Positions 11,169 to 24,200 of a stretch of 64,000 nucleotides of DNA are shown piece after piece. The position numbers and the translations under genes were made by a program. Numbering within the stretch: position 1 is the first letter of the stretch; each line of letters opens with the position of its first letter. Origin of the DNA: Chrysaora quinquecirrha (taxonomy: Eukaryota; Cnidaria; Scyphozoa; Semaeostomeae; Pelagiidae); assembly GCA_014526335.1 (NCBI GenBank), contig JACTAT010000148.1:62001-126000 (forward strand), in the 5' to 3' direction. The notes beneath the pieces were generated by a model. It made no database searches, had not been told where the DNA came from, and was given only the letters and a program-made list of their open reading frames with translations.

Positions 11169-12206
11169 GACACATTGTTGTGGCTCTATATTCACAAGGC
11201 ACAAGCGAACTTAAGCTTGAAATTATGTCGCCCCGTGTTGCCTATTTTCCCTCTTGGCTGTAGAAACTCTTATGATGAATATTGGTTTATTTGCTTATTG
11301 CGACAGCTTTCGAAACATAGCATCAAGGCGACTAGCTATTGCTACCAGCCGCCTTCCATCAAAATCGATTATTTCTAATAAGCTATTTGATTTGATTCTG
11401 TTTTTCTAAATGCAATTTAGCCAGAAAGCTGTGTTCATCTGAAACTTGAAAGAGGAACGCGTCTAACATACATGACAGTATCTTGAAAGAATGAACTGAG
11501 CAAAATGACTTAACTGGAACCTCTTGGGAGTATATTGAACAGTCTTGAACCTTGAACACGAAAGAATTTCTCACATCACTCTCCCATTTCCTCCCCGTTT
11601 GCGCGATAGGGATTATCCCCTTAAGCATTTTACGCTCTGTCTACTGTGCAGCTTGTTTGCTTAGCCTCTCTGATTGGTGCGAACACTTTTTGCATAATGT
11701 GCGTTGCCCTGCTATCTTGCAACTACATTTTTTGGAAGGATTCCCTCGCACTTTTTTGTTTTATTGTTTTATACTAGTTTTCGACCTGTTAGCGTTAGGT
11801 TCGGGGAGCGTGAAAGAAATTATCTTTTCTCAAACTGTATTCTGTGCCAGAACCCCACCCGACCTGAACGCGATACCCGCGCGTGCTCTTTTGATACCTT
11901 GTGATGTGATTGTTTATATGCGCGTGGCTGAATTGAGAAAAGCTAAATCGATTTTCTCTACACGATCACGAGGTTGAATCAATATGCCAGAACGAAAATT
12001 GATAATTTCGTCGTTTTGCTCTCTGCTTTGCTTGCCGTCGTTTTCATCATAAGAAATTTTAATTGATAGATTTGGGAAGGTCAGTGATTACTTTCTACAT
12101 AATTCTGCTTTCTTTTTGCTGAATCCAGTTCAAATCGTTGATGCCATCGACTTTAATTTCTTGTTATGTGATGGGATGATGTATAAACGAAGGAAATGAA
12201 GCTACG
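11169..12206. promoter_or_regulatory. Upstream region of the BLTP3-like gene
   Basis: About 1 kb lies between the hAT MITE and the BLTP3-like start codon, and it presumably contains the promoter and 5' UTR. No TATA box or recognisable motif cluster is evident. The frame at 11552-11977 is Cys/Leu-rich, shows no domain, and I leave it uncalled. Confidence 0.35.
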
Positions 12207-15200
12207 ATGACAAGCTGGGCAAAAAATCGAATCGCCAAACATCTGGCGAGGTAAGTTAACCAATTAATTCTAAAACTGCTAAAAATTTGCTGAAATATGT
12301 TCTGTCGTTTTATTAGGTACTTAAAATCGAAGTTCAATATTTTTATTTTGAATATACTTCTTCCTTCGTCGCTTTGTGATGTGGTGATTCTAATTTTTCC
12401 CAATCTAAAAACAAGAGCCAAAAAAAGCAAAAAAAATGAGATTCATCCCATCATTATCATTTAGACTGCGGAGGGAAGACATTTTATCCCACCCGAGAAA
12501 CAAGATGACTCCTTAAGATTTAAAATTCCTATAAACATCCTATAAAAAACTTCCTATAAAATTTTAAAAGTCAATATTTTTTCTACTGCGAAAAGAACTC
12601 CACTCTATTTTCTGACATTGGCAAGGCCTATCAACTTTCGACCTTTGCCCTAGGACGTTTATATTTATTAAGGTATGAATAGCATCCGCGACATGCGATG
12701 GCCATCCCACACTGCCACGTCCTATCCTCTCTTGGTAGGCATAGCATAGGCCGCCATACAGCAATAGGGTGAGCCGGGGTAATTTGGGACAGGGGAAATT
12801 TGGGACATAGCACTATCTAAACCTTGAAATTTTTTAATAAGTTTGTATCTTATTAATAGATTTTAACTATTAAAACCGTTTAAAGCCCTTCAGTTACAGT
12901 AGAATACCATTTTCTGACATGAAAAAATTTGAGCACAGCAAATCACCTCGAATCGCCATACTATGTCCCAAATTACCCCAGCTGGTGAAAAGCACTGAAA
13001 ATAATTGTTGTAGTAGCCATTCAAGCATAGCATTGCAGATACACATTAAAATATCCAGTTTGATCAAGGATGTCCAGTTTAACTGTTTGCTGAAAATAGA
13101 CAATTTTTTCACTTTATTGTTCAAGTATTGTGGAGCTTGAAAGACAGTGAATACAGTGGTTTCTCAAAAAAATTACCACAGTCAAAATAATGATTGGAAA
13201 AATGATAGAATGCCTGTTTGATGACCTGCTAGTTCAAAATTGCATGCAATTATGCAATGCGGCATTGCTTAACATAACACAAGTTAAGAACTTTCTAATT
13301 AATGCCATATGAGTTTTGAAGCCATAATTTGTATTTCCTTCAGATATAAAAATTTACTTTTTTGAGATTTGTTTGGTTAGTAGAGGTTTAGTTTACCGAT
13401 GCTCGATTCATTGAGAATGAAATGTACTGAAATTGTCATTCCCTGGTTCAAATTAACATTAGCATTTTATTCCTTATTTTATTTGTCGAAATTATTTCGC
13501 TCGCTAGATTTGCTAAGAACATTGAACCAAGTCAAATAAGCTTGAAGTTCCTGAGAGGAGAGGGAGAATTACTCAATCTCGAATTAAATGAACAAGTGTT
13601 GACAGATTTGCTGGAACTTCCTCCTTGGTTACAGCTCACCAAGGCAACATGCAACAGAATTTGTGCCAAGGTTTGTCTTTCCTTGAATATTTGGAGCTTA
13701 GGCTTCTTTCTGTGTGTTTGGTTGGAAGTTTGATTTATTTAAGCTCTATGTGTGTATAAAATACATATTCATTCATATGATGTATCTCCCTGCCTAAAAC
13801 CTGTAAAGCCAATGTTTTTCTATTTAATTCTAATAGTGTGCCCCCATCCTGACCCATGGCCTTAGTATCTTGATGAGCTTTGAGCAGCACTAATTTTTTG
13901 AACAAGCTTGTAAGTAAGCTGATAAAGGATAGATATTTCTAAATGATTGAAGGCTTAAGGACATATAAAAGGATAGGTATTTTGGACCTCCTTCCAGACT
14001 GGAAAACGTGCAAGTTTTGGCCTACGCATAGTTCAAATAATAGTTCAAACAATAGGTCAAACAATAGGAGAGGTGCAAGCGTAGTTGTAAGTGCAAGCAT
14101 GTTTTCCAACCAAGACCTCCTTGACTTCATCATGTCATGAACACACCTTCACCATGCCCAAAACCCTAATCACCACATAGTCTTTCCAGAATCCTACCAA
14201 ACAATGTTTGTTCCAAGAAAGTCATGCGGTTATCCCACAATTTTTTTAAACTTTTCTCCTATTGTATTGAATCCCATACAAAATTGACACATTTTTGAAA
14301 AAGTGCCTGTGTTTTTTTCCAAAAATTAACCCCTATCGATATCGACTACCATATAAAAATCACACTTGTTTTGGAAAAGTGCCATATTTCTCAAAAGTGC
14401 CAACTTGAATGTGCTGGAAACCACTTAGACAGGACTGGTCTCAACACCAAATTTTTTGGTGCCATAAATCTGGAAAAGTTTTTAAAGGATAGGTACAAGT
14501 AATTTGCACATTATTCATAATGGAAATATGATCATATTTTTACTTTGTTGAAAGACATGATAACAGAAGCATAACAGCTCATTTTCCTTTCTCCCCAGAT
14601 TCACTGGACTAGTCTGAAAACTGATCCAATTAGACTGGTAAGACTTAATGAGAGATTTCGTTAAGTTCATCGAGATATTAAATTCGTAACACTGAGAAGC
14701 TTTAAAATTTGCTACTCTTGTTTCAAGAATGAAAATAAGCGATGTTGATGCCATTTGCTCATCTTGCATCTTAACATCCGTTACCCTTTTGTCATACTTT
14801 GGACACAAAGTTTAGTAGAACAATTTCAAATATAAGATGCACATTGCTGTGTTACTGATTTGACCTGTATAGGCAAAGAAAATCAAATTTTTTATTATTT
14901 TCAGAGTGAATTTGACAGTTTCTTTATTGTTTTTGACATTGAGGCCTTAATTTTGCTGTAGTAAATGCCTTGATAAAGGAGTTTATTTTTCCCATTGTTA
15001 TTGAATATTGAAAAGGTACAGCCTGTTTTACCTCTATGGTATTTGATAATATTTTTATTTTACAGTATCTAGACTGTGTTGAAGTGGAAATTTTGGCAAG
15101 TGAGGAAGCGAGGCAAAAAGCACCTTCTAACGTCCCAAGTCATCCAAAATCTACCAAGTATGTGTGAATTGTTTCTTAATTTCTTATTGAAATTACATGG

Positions 15201-18200
15201 TTTATTGACTCCCCTATTTATTTAACTTGAAATTTCCCATCTATATCTGAATGATTCTTTAGTGGGAACATCACTGTACAACTTCAAAAGCCATCATTTC
15301 AAGAAGACCATTCAGCCATCAGTTCATAAAATTTCGTAGCTAGCTCTGCTGTGAAACTTTTATTAAGGTTCAGTTCTCTTGCATTTTGATCAATTCAATT
15401 ACACAACTTAAGCAAACCTATCTTTATGGTGTATTCTCATTGGGTTTGAGAAGCTGCTGAATTCAGAAATCAACAAATTTGACTGCAAGAAGCTAACAGG
15501 TGTAGAATTCGGAAACAGCAGACTTTCTAGAACTTATGTGATACAATTTGTAGAGTTTCTGTAAAGCCATGTTTAACCAGTCATATATTTCATCAGATTT
15601 TCCATCAGGCTCTTTTTCGTCAGATGTGAGATGTCTGATGATTTTGTCTGATGAAAAAATCTGATAGCGGTCAGTGTCTACACGTTCAGATTTTTCCATC
15701 AGATTTTTGGATATTGTGTGAATTAGTCCACTGGATAGGTGTCAATAAACATCAAAACTGTTCACTTTTTGTTAAATACACGAAACTTGGTGTCAAGGTA
15801 CTTTGAATCATGCTGATCATTTTAAGATTTGGAGCCAGGTCTAAAAATAGAATTTTGAAGTCAGAATGACGTCATAAACGTGAAATCAAATTTTCGTATT
15901 TAAAAGCAGAATCGCTTCCTGGATTAAGGATGATGTTTGCCAAAGCATTTCTCGTACATTAGGAAGGCCTACTTTAACAAATTATACAAAAAGGCTATTA
16001 TTTACTGCGCATGCGCAAATTTTTTATCCGCTGAGTCATAGAATTCAGTAAACGGCAAAATTGTACGCTTTAAACTCGACTTTACTTTTCAGTCATTATC
16101 TTGTAACCATAATGATACCAATAGTAGAATAAGAACAGCAGTAAAAGTCAGAGAGGAAAATGGATTGACCAGAATTCGCTAAATTATGGAGTTACAGCCT
16201 TATGATTCGAGTCACATTAATTGGACATTATGTGTTATTTGCCAACAGTTAACCAAAGAGAAACTTCAGTGTCCTGCCAGAGAGTCTCATCGTTGTCTTG
16301 ATATTGGAAGCGGATATGCTACTTTAGCAAAATATCTTAGGGCATTTTGCGAGCTTGGGATTATGACTTCGGTGACAAAAATTTACAAAGAAGGTAATCT
16401 AGAAGAAGTCTCATCATCTAGAGAAGCGAAATGGCACAAATCTTGCCAATTGCGGTACAACACAACAAAGCTGGAAAGAGCTCGCAAAAGAACACGAGAA
16501 GCGAGTGCTCAAGATGCTCCAGAAGAAGAACCAGAAGCAAGGAGGAAGTCTACAAGAGCAAGTTCGAATCCCTCATCTGTTGGAGCAAGAAGAGAAGGCT
16601 TTCAGGGAATATATTTCAGGGGGCTTTCATTGGTTAGCAGCTTCTTTTAGTCTTGGAATAACCATCTTGGAAGCATAACTTTCAAAGGTCATATTGGCAT
16701 CTGCCTGATCAATGGATTGAAGCCAGATGCCAATATGACCTTTGAAAGTTATGCTTCCAAGATAGTTATTCCAAGACTAAAGAAGCTGCTAACCAATCTG
16801 AAATAAATAGATGTAGTTTTTTATGTCTACCTCGATAAGTCACTCAAGAATTCTGCTAGGGTTCACCGTGGTCAGGGGTCTCGTCGATGGGTAAAAAGCA
16901 ATGCACAAGTTCCCACAGACTGGAAATCTTTTCTGCGCCATAGTGACAACAAGACCGAACTCTTTTCATTCCTCGCACACATCATACATGAAAACCCAAA
17001 ACCTGAAAGGAAAACCATTGTAGTGACAACGGGCGAGAATGTCTTATGCTGGCCTCCAAGAGACACGTCCCTGATTGACCCATGCAGACACGAGGAGGCT
17101 GACACCAGGATATTTTTACACGTAAAGGATGCTCAGCAAGGACAGGGAATGAATCATGCAATCATTCACACAGTCGACACTGATGTCGTGGTACTTGGAG
17201 TGGCTGCCGTGGCAAGATTGAAAGACTTGCAGCTGACCATCGCATTTGGAACACGGCAATATTTCAGATACATTAATGTCAACAAGATAGCGGTACTTTT
17301 AGGCGAGGAAAAGGTCCGCATATTACCGATGTTTCACTCATTCACTGGCTGTGATACGGTTTCATTTTTTGCGGGAAAAGGAAAGAGATCAGCAATGGAA
17401 ACTTGGGACATTGTTCCGTCACACGGTCCTTCCTTTCAGTTATGCAAAACCCCTCTGTTGTAACTGATGAAGATATGGGAATCATCGAGCAATTTGTTGT
17501 GTATCTGTACGATGCCACAAGCAAATCATCATTCGTTAACGCCCTTCGACTAGAGCTTTTTGCAAAAAAGAATAGAGCCATTGAAAATATTCCGCCAACT
17601 CATGCGTCACTTCTCCATCACGTACACAGAGCTGCCTTGCAAGCTAATTGCTGGGAACAAATGTTTGACCCTGTTCAGTCGTTAGTTAGCCCTGAACAAT
17701 GCGGATGGATTTACAATGAAGGTGACTGGCAAACAAGATGGACCGATTTACCAGACGTAGCTGATGCTCTTCGCATTCTTGTTAAGTGCGGTTGTAAAAA
17801 GGGCTGTCGAAATGCTTGCAAGTGCAAAAAAGAAGGACTAGATTGCACAGCACTTTGCTTTTGCAGTGGTGACTGTAATTAGAATTCACCGCTTCACAAC
17901 ATTTAAATATTTGCTTTTAGTCGTTTATTTGTCTTCGAGTCGTTCCGCAACGTTATCAAAGTTTATCATCCGTTGCTTACTGGAGGACTATAACTTCACA
18001 AAATTATATATTATATATTACTTAAATTTGCTTATTTTTGCTGTTACAATTTCCAGATTGCAACTTCACTAATGTAAACTCAAATGACTCTTAAAAGCAT
18101 TAGCTTGTATCATGAATGCACACTTATTTAGTTCAGAATTAGAAGTTAAAGGTAAAGAAAAGGCACATTGACATTGACAGCTACGGTTTTTTATAAGGAT

Positions 18201-21200
18201 GAAATCATTATGGATTTGAATTAGTTACCAAAACGTTTGCAGTTTTGTTGCATGACTGGGCTTTGTTGTACCCAGTCACTTCAATAGCAAAGTGTCTTTA
18301 TTGATAAAGTAATTCGTAGCATAATACGCTTGTTTTTGCAATTTCTGTTTAAAATTAACCTGGCGGCAATATTCAGTTATATTATGACGTCATTAGCTGA
18401 CCGCTCATTAAGAATTAGACAGCCACTAAACCCTCTTGTTGCTATTTTGCATGCATATCAGACTCTTTCTGTTTTTCAGTAAAAAAGGAGGCTTTAAAAT
18501 CACTCAGATCATCAGGTAAAATTTGTTGATGTGATGTCATCATGATGTCACAATGACGTCATGTAGGTGTTTCCGGAAATGGCTCCAAATCTTAAAATGA
18601 TGAGCACATTGAACTGTATAGGTCTGCCAAGTTTCATACTGTTAACACCAACTGAACAATTTCAGCACATATCCACTGCACTATTTCTGTTTTTAAGTAA
18701 AAAAAGGAGGCTTTAAAATCACTCAGATCATCAGGTAAAATTTTTTGATGTGATGTCATCATGACGTCACAATGACGTCATGTAGGTGTTTCCGGAAATG
18801 GCTCCAAATCTTAAAATGATGAGCACATTGAACTGTATAGGTCTGCCAAGTTTCATACTTTTAACACCAACTGAACAATTTCAGCACATATCCACTGCAC
18901 TAAATCTCAGTTCAAATATTCTGTCGTTTTGAAGTCATTGATTTCATAAGAGGAAAAATTTACTGCGATTGCAATTAGCTACTGTGGAAATTTCATAGAA
19001 GGCTTTTTTGACATTCAGCAGCTTTTTTTGTCATTAGATTCCCATTCTGTAAACGAAAAATTCTGTCAGTTCTTGCTTGCTCCGCTGCATGTCATGTTTA
19101 AAACAACGTATACAATAGCACCTTATAGCAACAAAATAGCAAGTTTTAGCAAGTTGCAAGTCTTAACCCTTTCAGGTGCATCAAAACGAACACCGACCGA
19201 ATCACTCATCAGATTTGTCGAAGAGTTTGAACACGTCAGCATCCGCATGTCCGATTTTCAAAAATCGAAATCCATTGTTGATATCCAACATCAGACATCA
19301 GACAAAGGCGTTTATACGGTCAGATATTATCTGAAGGGAAGGAAATCTGATGGAAATCTGACGAAAATCTGGTCGTGTAAACGGTGCTTAAACTCAGTCG
19401 AATCTTCTAGGTACGGTTGGTCAACTGTTCTCATAGACAATTCTACTCTTTGAAATGCTTGATTCTCTAAGAGATTGTTAATTCGTTGTTTAAGAATGAT
19501 TCCGTGGATTCGTACTTGACCCTAGGTACGAGGTTGTATAAAAGTCCTGATAGAAACGCCAGCCATCTTGAATTGAGTGAATTTGTACCTTTGACCCTAT
19601 AGTGTCAGGCTGCTGTGTCTCCTCTCTATAAGAATGGCCTCCTTTAAAAAAAATTGAAAATTAGGTCATAGAGAAATTTCGATTTCAGATTCGAATTCAG
19701 CATCTTCTTTTTAGTGTTAAGGCAAAGTTTTATGCTTCTAGTCCTTAAGATATTGGTTTTATAGGTGTTAAAAGTTTGAAATTTAATAAAGGATTTGACC
19801 GTGAAAAATCGCTGGGGGTGAAATTTTACACCCTCAGTCATTTTACACGGTCAAAACCCTTATAAATTTTCAAACTTTTTATTGCTATAGAATCAACATC
19901 GTAAGGAATAGAAGCGTAAAAATTTACCTCAACACTAAAAAGAAGGTGCTGAATTCGAAATTTCTTTATGACCTATTTTTCAATTTTTTTAACAACGAGG
20001 CTCTTAGTTGAAATGGTCTATTATCAGGTGCTTTTCGTTGGCGTTTGATTAACACTTGCTTCTTGTAGTCCATTTTCCAGCTCTCTGTCATCTTCAAGCA
20101 ATCTTTATTTGAAATGGCCTCTCGATATACGTAGTGTTTCTAAATTGACTGTTAAAGAGAATTGCATGTCAAATAGCACTGGGGACGAGAAGACGTTGAA
20201 GCCTTTCTGCAAATTGCTACATTTGGCTTTTAATTTGATTTTGTTCATAACATCTGTTATTCAACTGCTTGGCTTTTTTCATGCGTGAAGTTTGCTGGTT
20301 TTTCATGAGAAAACGATTGCCGTGGTGTAGGATCTCCGTGGACTTTTTTGAATTTTATCAAAAAAATTTGCAAAAGTAGACTTTGGAGACTTTCGATTCC
20401 AGGCCCGAAAAGCACTTTCTCGAAATATGCAAGCCCTTCTCGAAATATATTCAAGAAGTTGATTTTGAAACCATTTCTCTGTGATTTATGCGAATCTCTC
20501 AGCTCTTGTGTCAGGACAGTTTTTTACCTTCCGGAGAGTTGCCCAAAAGAACGTGCTTTGGATCTCTCAGAAACCTCCAGGAAAAAAGGAGAAGCAGAAG
20601 AAGGTTCCAAAGAGTGCACCCTCAGTTTAGCGAATTGCTGTGGTTGTTAGTCTAGATTTCATGATCGGAAACTGAGAATCGTGTAATAATTATAGTCAAA
20701 ATCTTGCTATTAAGCGGTTAAATTAGGTTTGTTTGAAGGATGCTATACTCTGTCTTTCTTCCTTGATCTATCTTTTATCGTAGCTTAGCTAGAGGTAGAA
20801 AGGGGCTAGAGCTGGAAGAAGGGAATTACAAGGCATATATTGTCGACATACGTTAATGTTTCGTCGATAATAGACGATAATGGCCCTTTTTTCTTCGACA
20901 GATGGCTCCATCCTAGCCTCATCCTAGCGTGGCACCGTAGGCTATTATCATCTGTTTGTCCAAGCACGATCCTCCGGTTAGCTGCAGCGGTGCTTTCATG
21001 TTGTTCTTTAAGAATCTTTTCCTTGTTTGAAATGCTTTGCGCAAATCGATTAAAAATATATTGATAGAATAAAATTAATGAATGAAGTAATTTCAGGAGA
21101 ATACCGAGAGGCTTTTATATAGTTCATTGCTTTGTGGATCAGATTTTCTTCTTTTTTCGGACGTACAATGGTGCATATTGCCGTTCCCACTTTGATGCAA

Positions 21201-24200
21201 TTTTGCCATTTCAAGATTTGTTAAATTACATTTTTACTCTGTATGTTAAAGCAATAGGTCCAAAAATAAGAGGCTTGTTGCTGGATTGGAAATATGGGGT
21301 AGAACAAGCTGCCCAATTCCCAGTAAGATAAAAGCGTATGCCTAACGCCCAATAGCGTTTAACCTTGCCAATTCTGTTTGTGTTTGAGAAGCAACAGGCA
21401 CATCTAGATCCTCGTAAGAGCCTGTTTATATGAGGGAAAACAGCTCACTTGCCAGACCCGGGGCTGATTGGCGAGATTTCTTCCTATAGAATGCTTTGTA
21501 TTTTTGATTTTGTGTTTATATGACGAACCCAACACCACCGGTATAATGAGATTTCATCTCAACCAAGGTGAAATTTCACCCAGGTAATGTGAATGCTTCC
21601 CATGTAAACGAAATACCACCGGCATGGTGAGGTGAATCTGTTTGAGTAGAATGCTAGAATCCTCGTTCTCATTTCATGGAAGCGAGACTTTTAAACATTT
21701 CATTTCTTAGCCGCGGGGCTGAAGTGAAAATGCCATATAAACATAAATTCCCCCCCCCCCCCTATCAGTTCCTGGTCTGGCAGGTGAAGCGTTTTCCTCA
21801 TGTTAACAGGCCCTAAATGAAAATTTGTTGAACATTCACCAGTGCTTTTAGTATTGATGAGTTCTTGGTTGACCTTTGTTTTATCCCAGGGTTTTTCCAA
21901 TTGGTATTTTTTTTCATAAAAAGTACAATTAAACGGAAACATGAATAATAACTACGCTTTCGAAGGTTTTGAAGAGCCATTGATTTAACACAAGAGTTTA
22001 TCTGAGATTTTCCTATAATGAGCGCCATATATTTGCCTCTGTCTCTGTTATTTCTATCATAACTAGTCTTATGAGCTGCCGACATTTCAACTACCATCCC
22101 GCCGGCTATTGCAGCAGGTTGGCATTTAATTATTATCTTGTTATCGCACAGTTCTGAATCAACGACTAACTTCGATATGTTTTTTGCAGAGAAAAACCTG
22201 CAACAGTAAAGGCAACAAAATATGGATTTGCTGAAAAAGTCGTGGATGGAATGTTCGTGTCCATTAATACTGTTATGGTTAATTTCAAAGCTTCAGGCTT
22301 CAAAGCTTCATTCAGCATGTCCAGGTTAATCATACAGAGTACGGCTCCTGATTGGCAGGTTCCCAGTAATCTCCGAAAGACAAGGATCAAGGACGAGCAG
22401 CGTGGTCAGGTTCTCATATTTAAAGAGATTCGATGGGGCACAATGAGACTTGATGCAGATGCTTCGTATATTGAGGTAATATTTCTATTTCTTCTTCGTT
22501 CATATTTGGGGGTCGTCAATACAACAACTATCTGCAATTGCTTCATCTGAGGGTCTTGCAGCTCAGAGCATTACTCTAGGGTCCCGGATAAGCGGTCGCC
22601 CCGCCTATTATTTTTCTGAAAAAATCCAATCCCCTGGTCTTATTAGGACCTCCCGTTTATTAATTTTCTAGTTTTCTTCGAAGGAAAACAGTTATTTCTT
22701 CACGGGATTTGAAACCGTGAAACTTTTCGCAAAGTGTAAACAATGCTAGTTTTGGAATGTATAGCCTATGTAATGTTGTATGATTCTAATGTTACAGTTG
22801 AGGCTTCCAAGAAAGAAGGCTGCTGTTTCCGCCCTTGTTTTTGGAGGATTGTTGAAGGAATTGAGAAAATGATTTTCTGAATTTCTGCAGCTGAGCACAA
22901 ACACGTTGAATTCATTGAATTTCCTTTACGAAGGCAAATTTTGATAAACTTACGTCACTGTAATCAAAATAGGAAAAGAGCCCCCGCCCCCACTTAGTCC
23001 AATCCCCGCTTATTTCATTTCGCTAAATTTTCGAGCCCATTCATTAAGACCCCCCGTGTATTCGGGTCCTTAGAGTTTTAATGAAAAAACACTTATCTCG
23101 TAGAAACTACACTCTTTTTATGGTTCCTTTGAGTACAGAAACTCAGATCCCCGTAGGGAACTTCGAGGGAACAGTGATATAGGATGTTGCTATTATGACC
23201 TTTTCCGATTGATTCATGAAAAATATACATTAATATGTATGGTGCTGAAGAAGGCTCACAGAATGCTCACTCCAAAATAGCCTTTCTCTACGGCTAGAGC
23301 AATGAAACTTGGTACAGACATTTACCAGTTTATAACAAGAAATATGGATGAATCGGGCGTCTCCCACTCCTATTGTGACCTTTTAATGACATCATAATTA
23401 AAACATGCTTTTGACGTTGGTCAAAAATCGACCTTCCTAAATATCAATAGAATCCAGAGATTCCTGTACATTTTGAATCTAGTAACACTTTTGTATTACC
23501 CCGCAAAGCATTTTTCAGTTCTGATAAGACTAAATGGTAGAACTAGACTCTGTTTCTTTGTGTTTCGGCTTAAAGCCTTCATCAGAGCATAGAACATATA
23601 GTGAACTGGACATATTCTGACACAGGATATGCTGACTTGGCTGTGGAGGAGACCTGTGGCTGGAAGGACCTCGAGTTAGGCTGGCTGCTTCATTGCATGT
23701 TTAGTGCAGTGGAGTAGTCACCTGGCTTGTTGTCCAGAAGGTCACTGGTTCGAGTCCCAGTCAAGGCAATTATAACAATTGTGGTAGCCCACTTATGATG
23801 AATAAATATCCTGTGTCAGCATATGTCCAGGTAGCTAATAGATTTAGGCTAAAATTCAGTGAGGTTCGAAGTTTCCATTCATAAAACTCAGACCAGTAAC
23901 AATAAAACCTTGAAGGGGGTGGAAAACAACCCCTCCCCGTTGGGATAATGGTTAAAATATATGATTCTTATACTTGATATTTTATCCTAGGCTTCATCTC
24001 ATGGCTCACTGCCTCTGCGTCTTATCACAAACAATTCTATCATCCGGCTAACCATCAAGAAGCATCTACACGACTGTTCACTGGTTTCTTCAAAACTTGA
24101 AATAATCCTTGATGATATTCTTTGGGTTCTGACTCAATCACAGCTCCTGAAGTTATCAAGTTTCGTCCACTTCATCTTAAAAGTTCGTCAGAAATTCTTG

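Larger units (their letters stand above)
15563..19391 (+). mobile_element. DNA transposon encoding PIN-like/CXC protein, in BLTP3 intron 4
   Basis: Degenerate inverted ends face each other: aaagccatgttta near 15563 and, in reverse complement, ttaagcaccgttta at about 19391. Both are followed by clusters of CATCAGATTTTCC-like subterminal repeats. Further in, the strings ctccaaatcttaaaatgat and TGACGTCA occur on both sides in opposite orientation (15800-15880 and 18385-18880). The coding relic lies between them. Target-site duplications were not resolved, and the superfamily is uncertain (see the coding entry). Confidence 0.65.

Noticed and set aside
20348..20650. 100-aa ORF in BLTP3 intron 4
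   Set aside because: No domain, no splice signals, no repeat context; consistent with chance.
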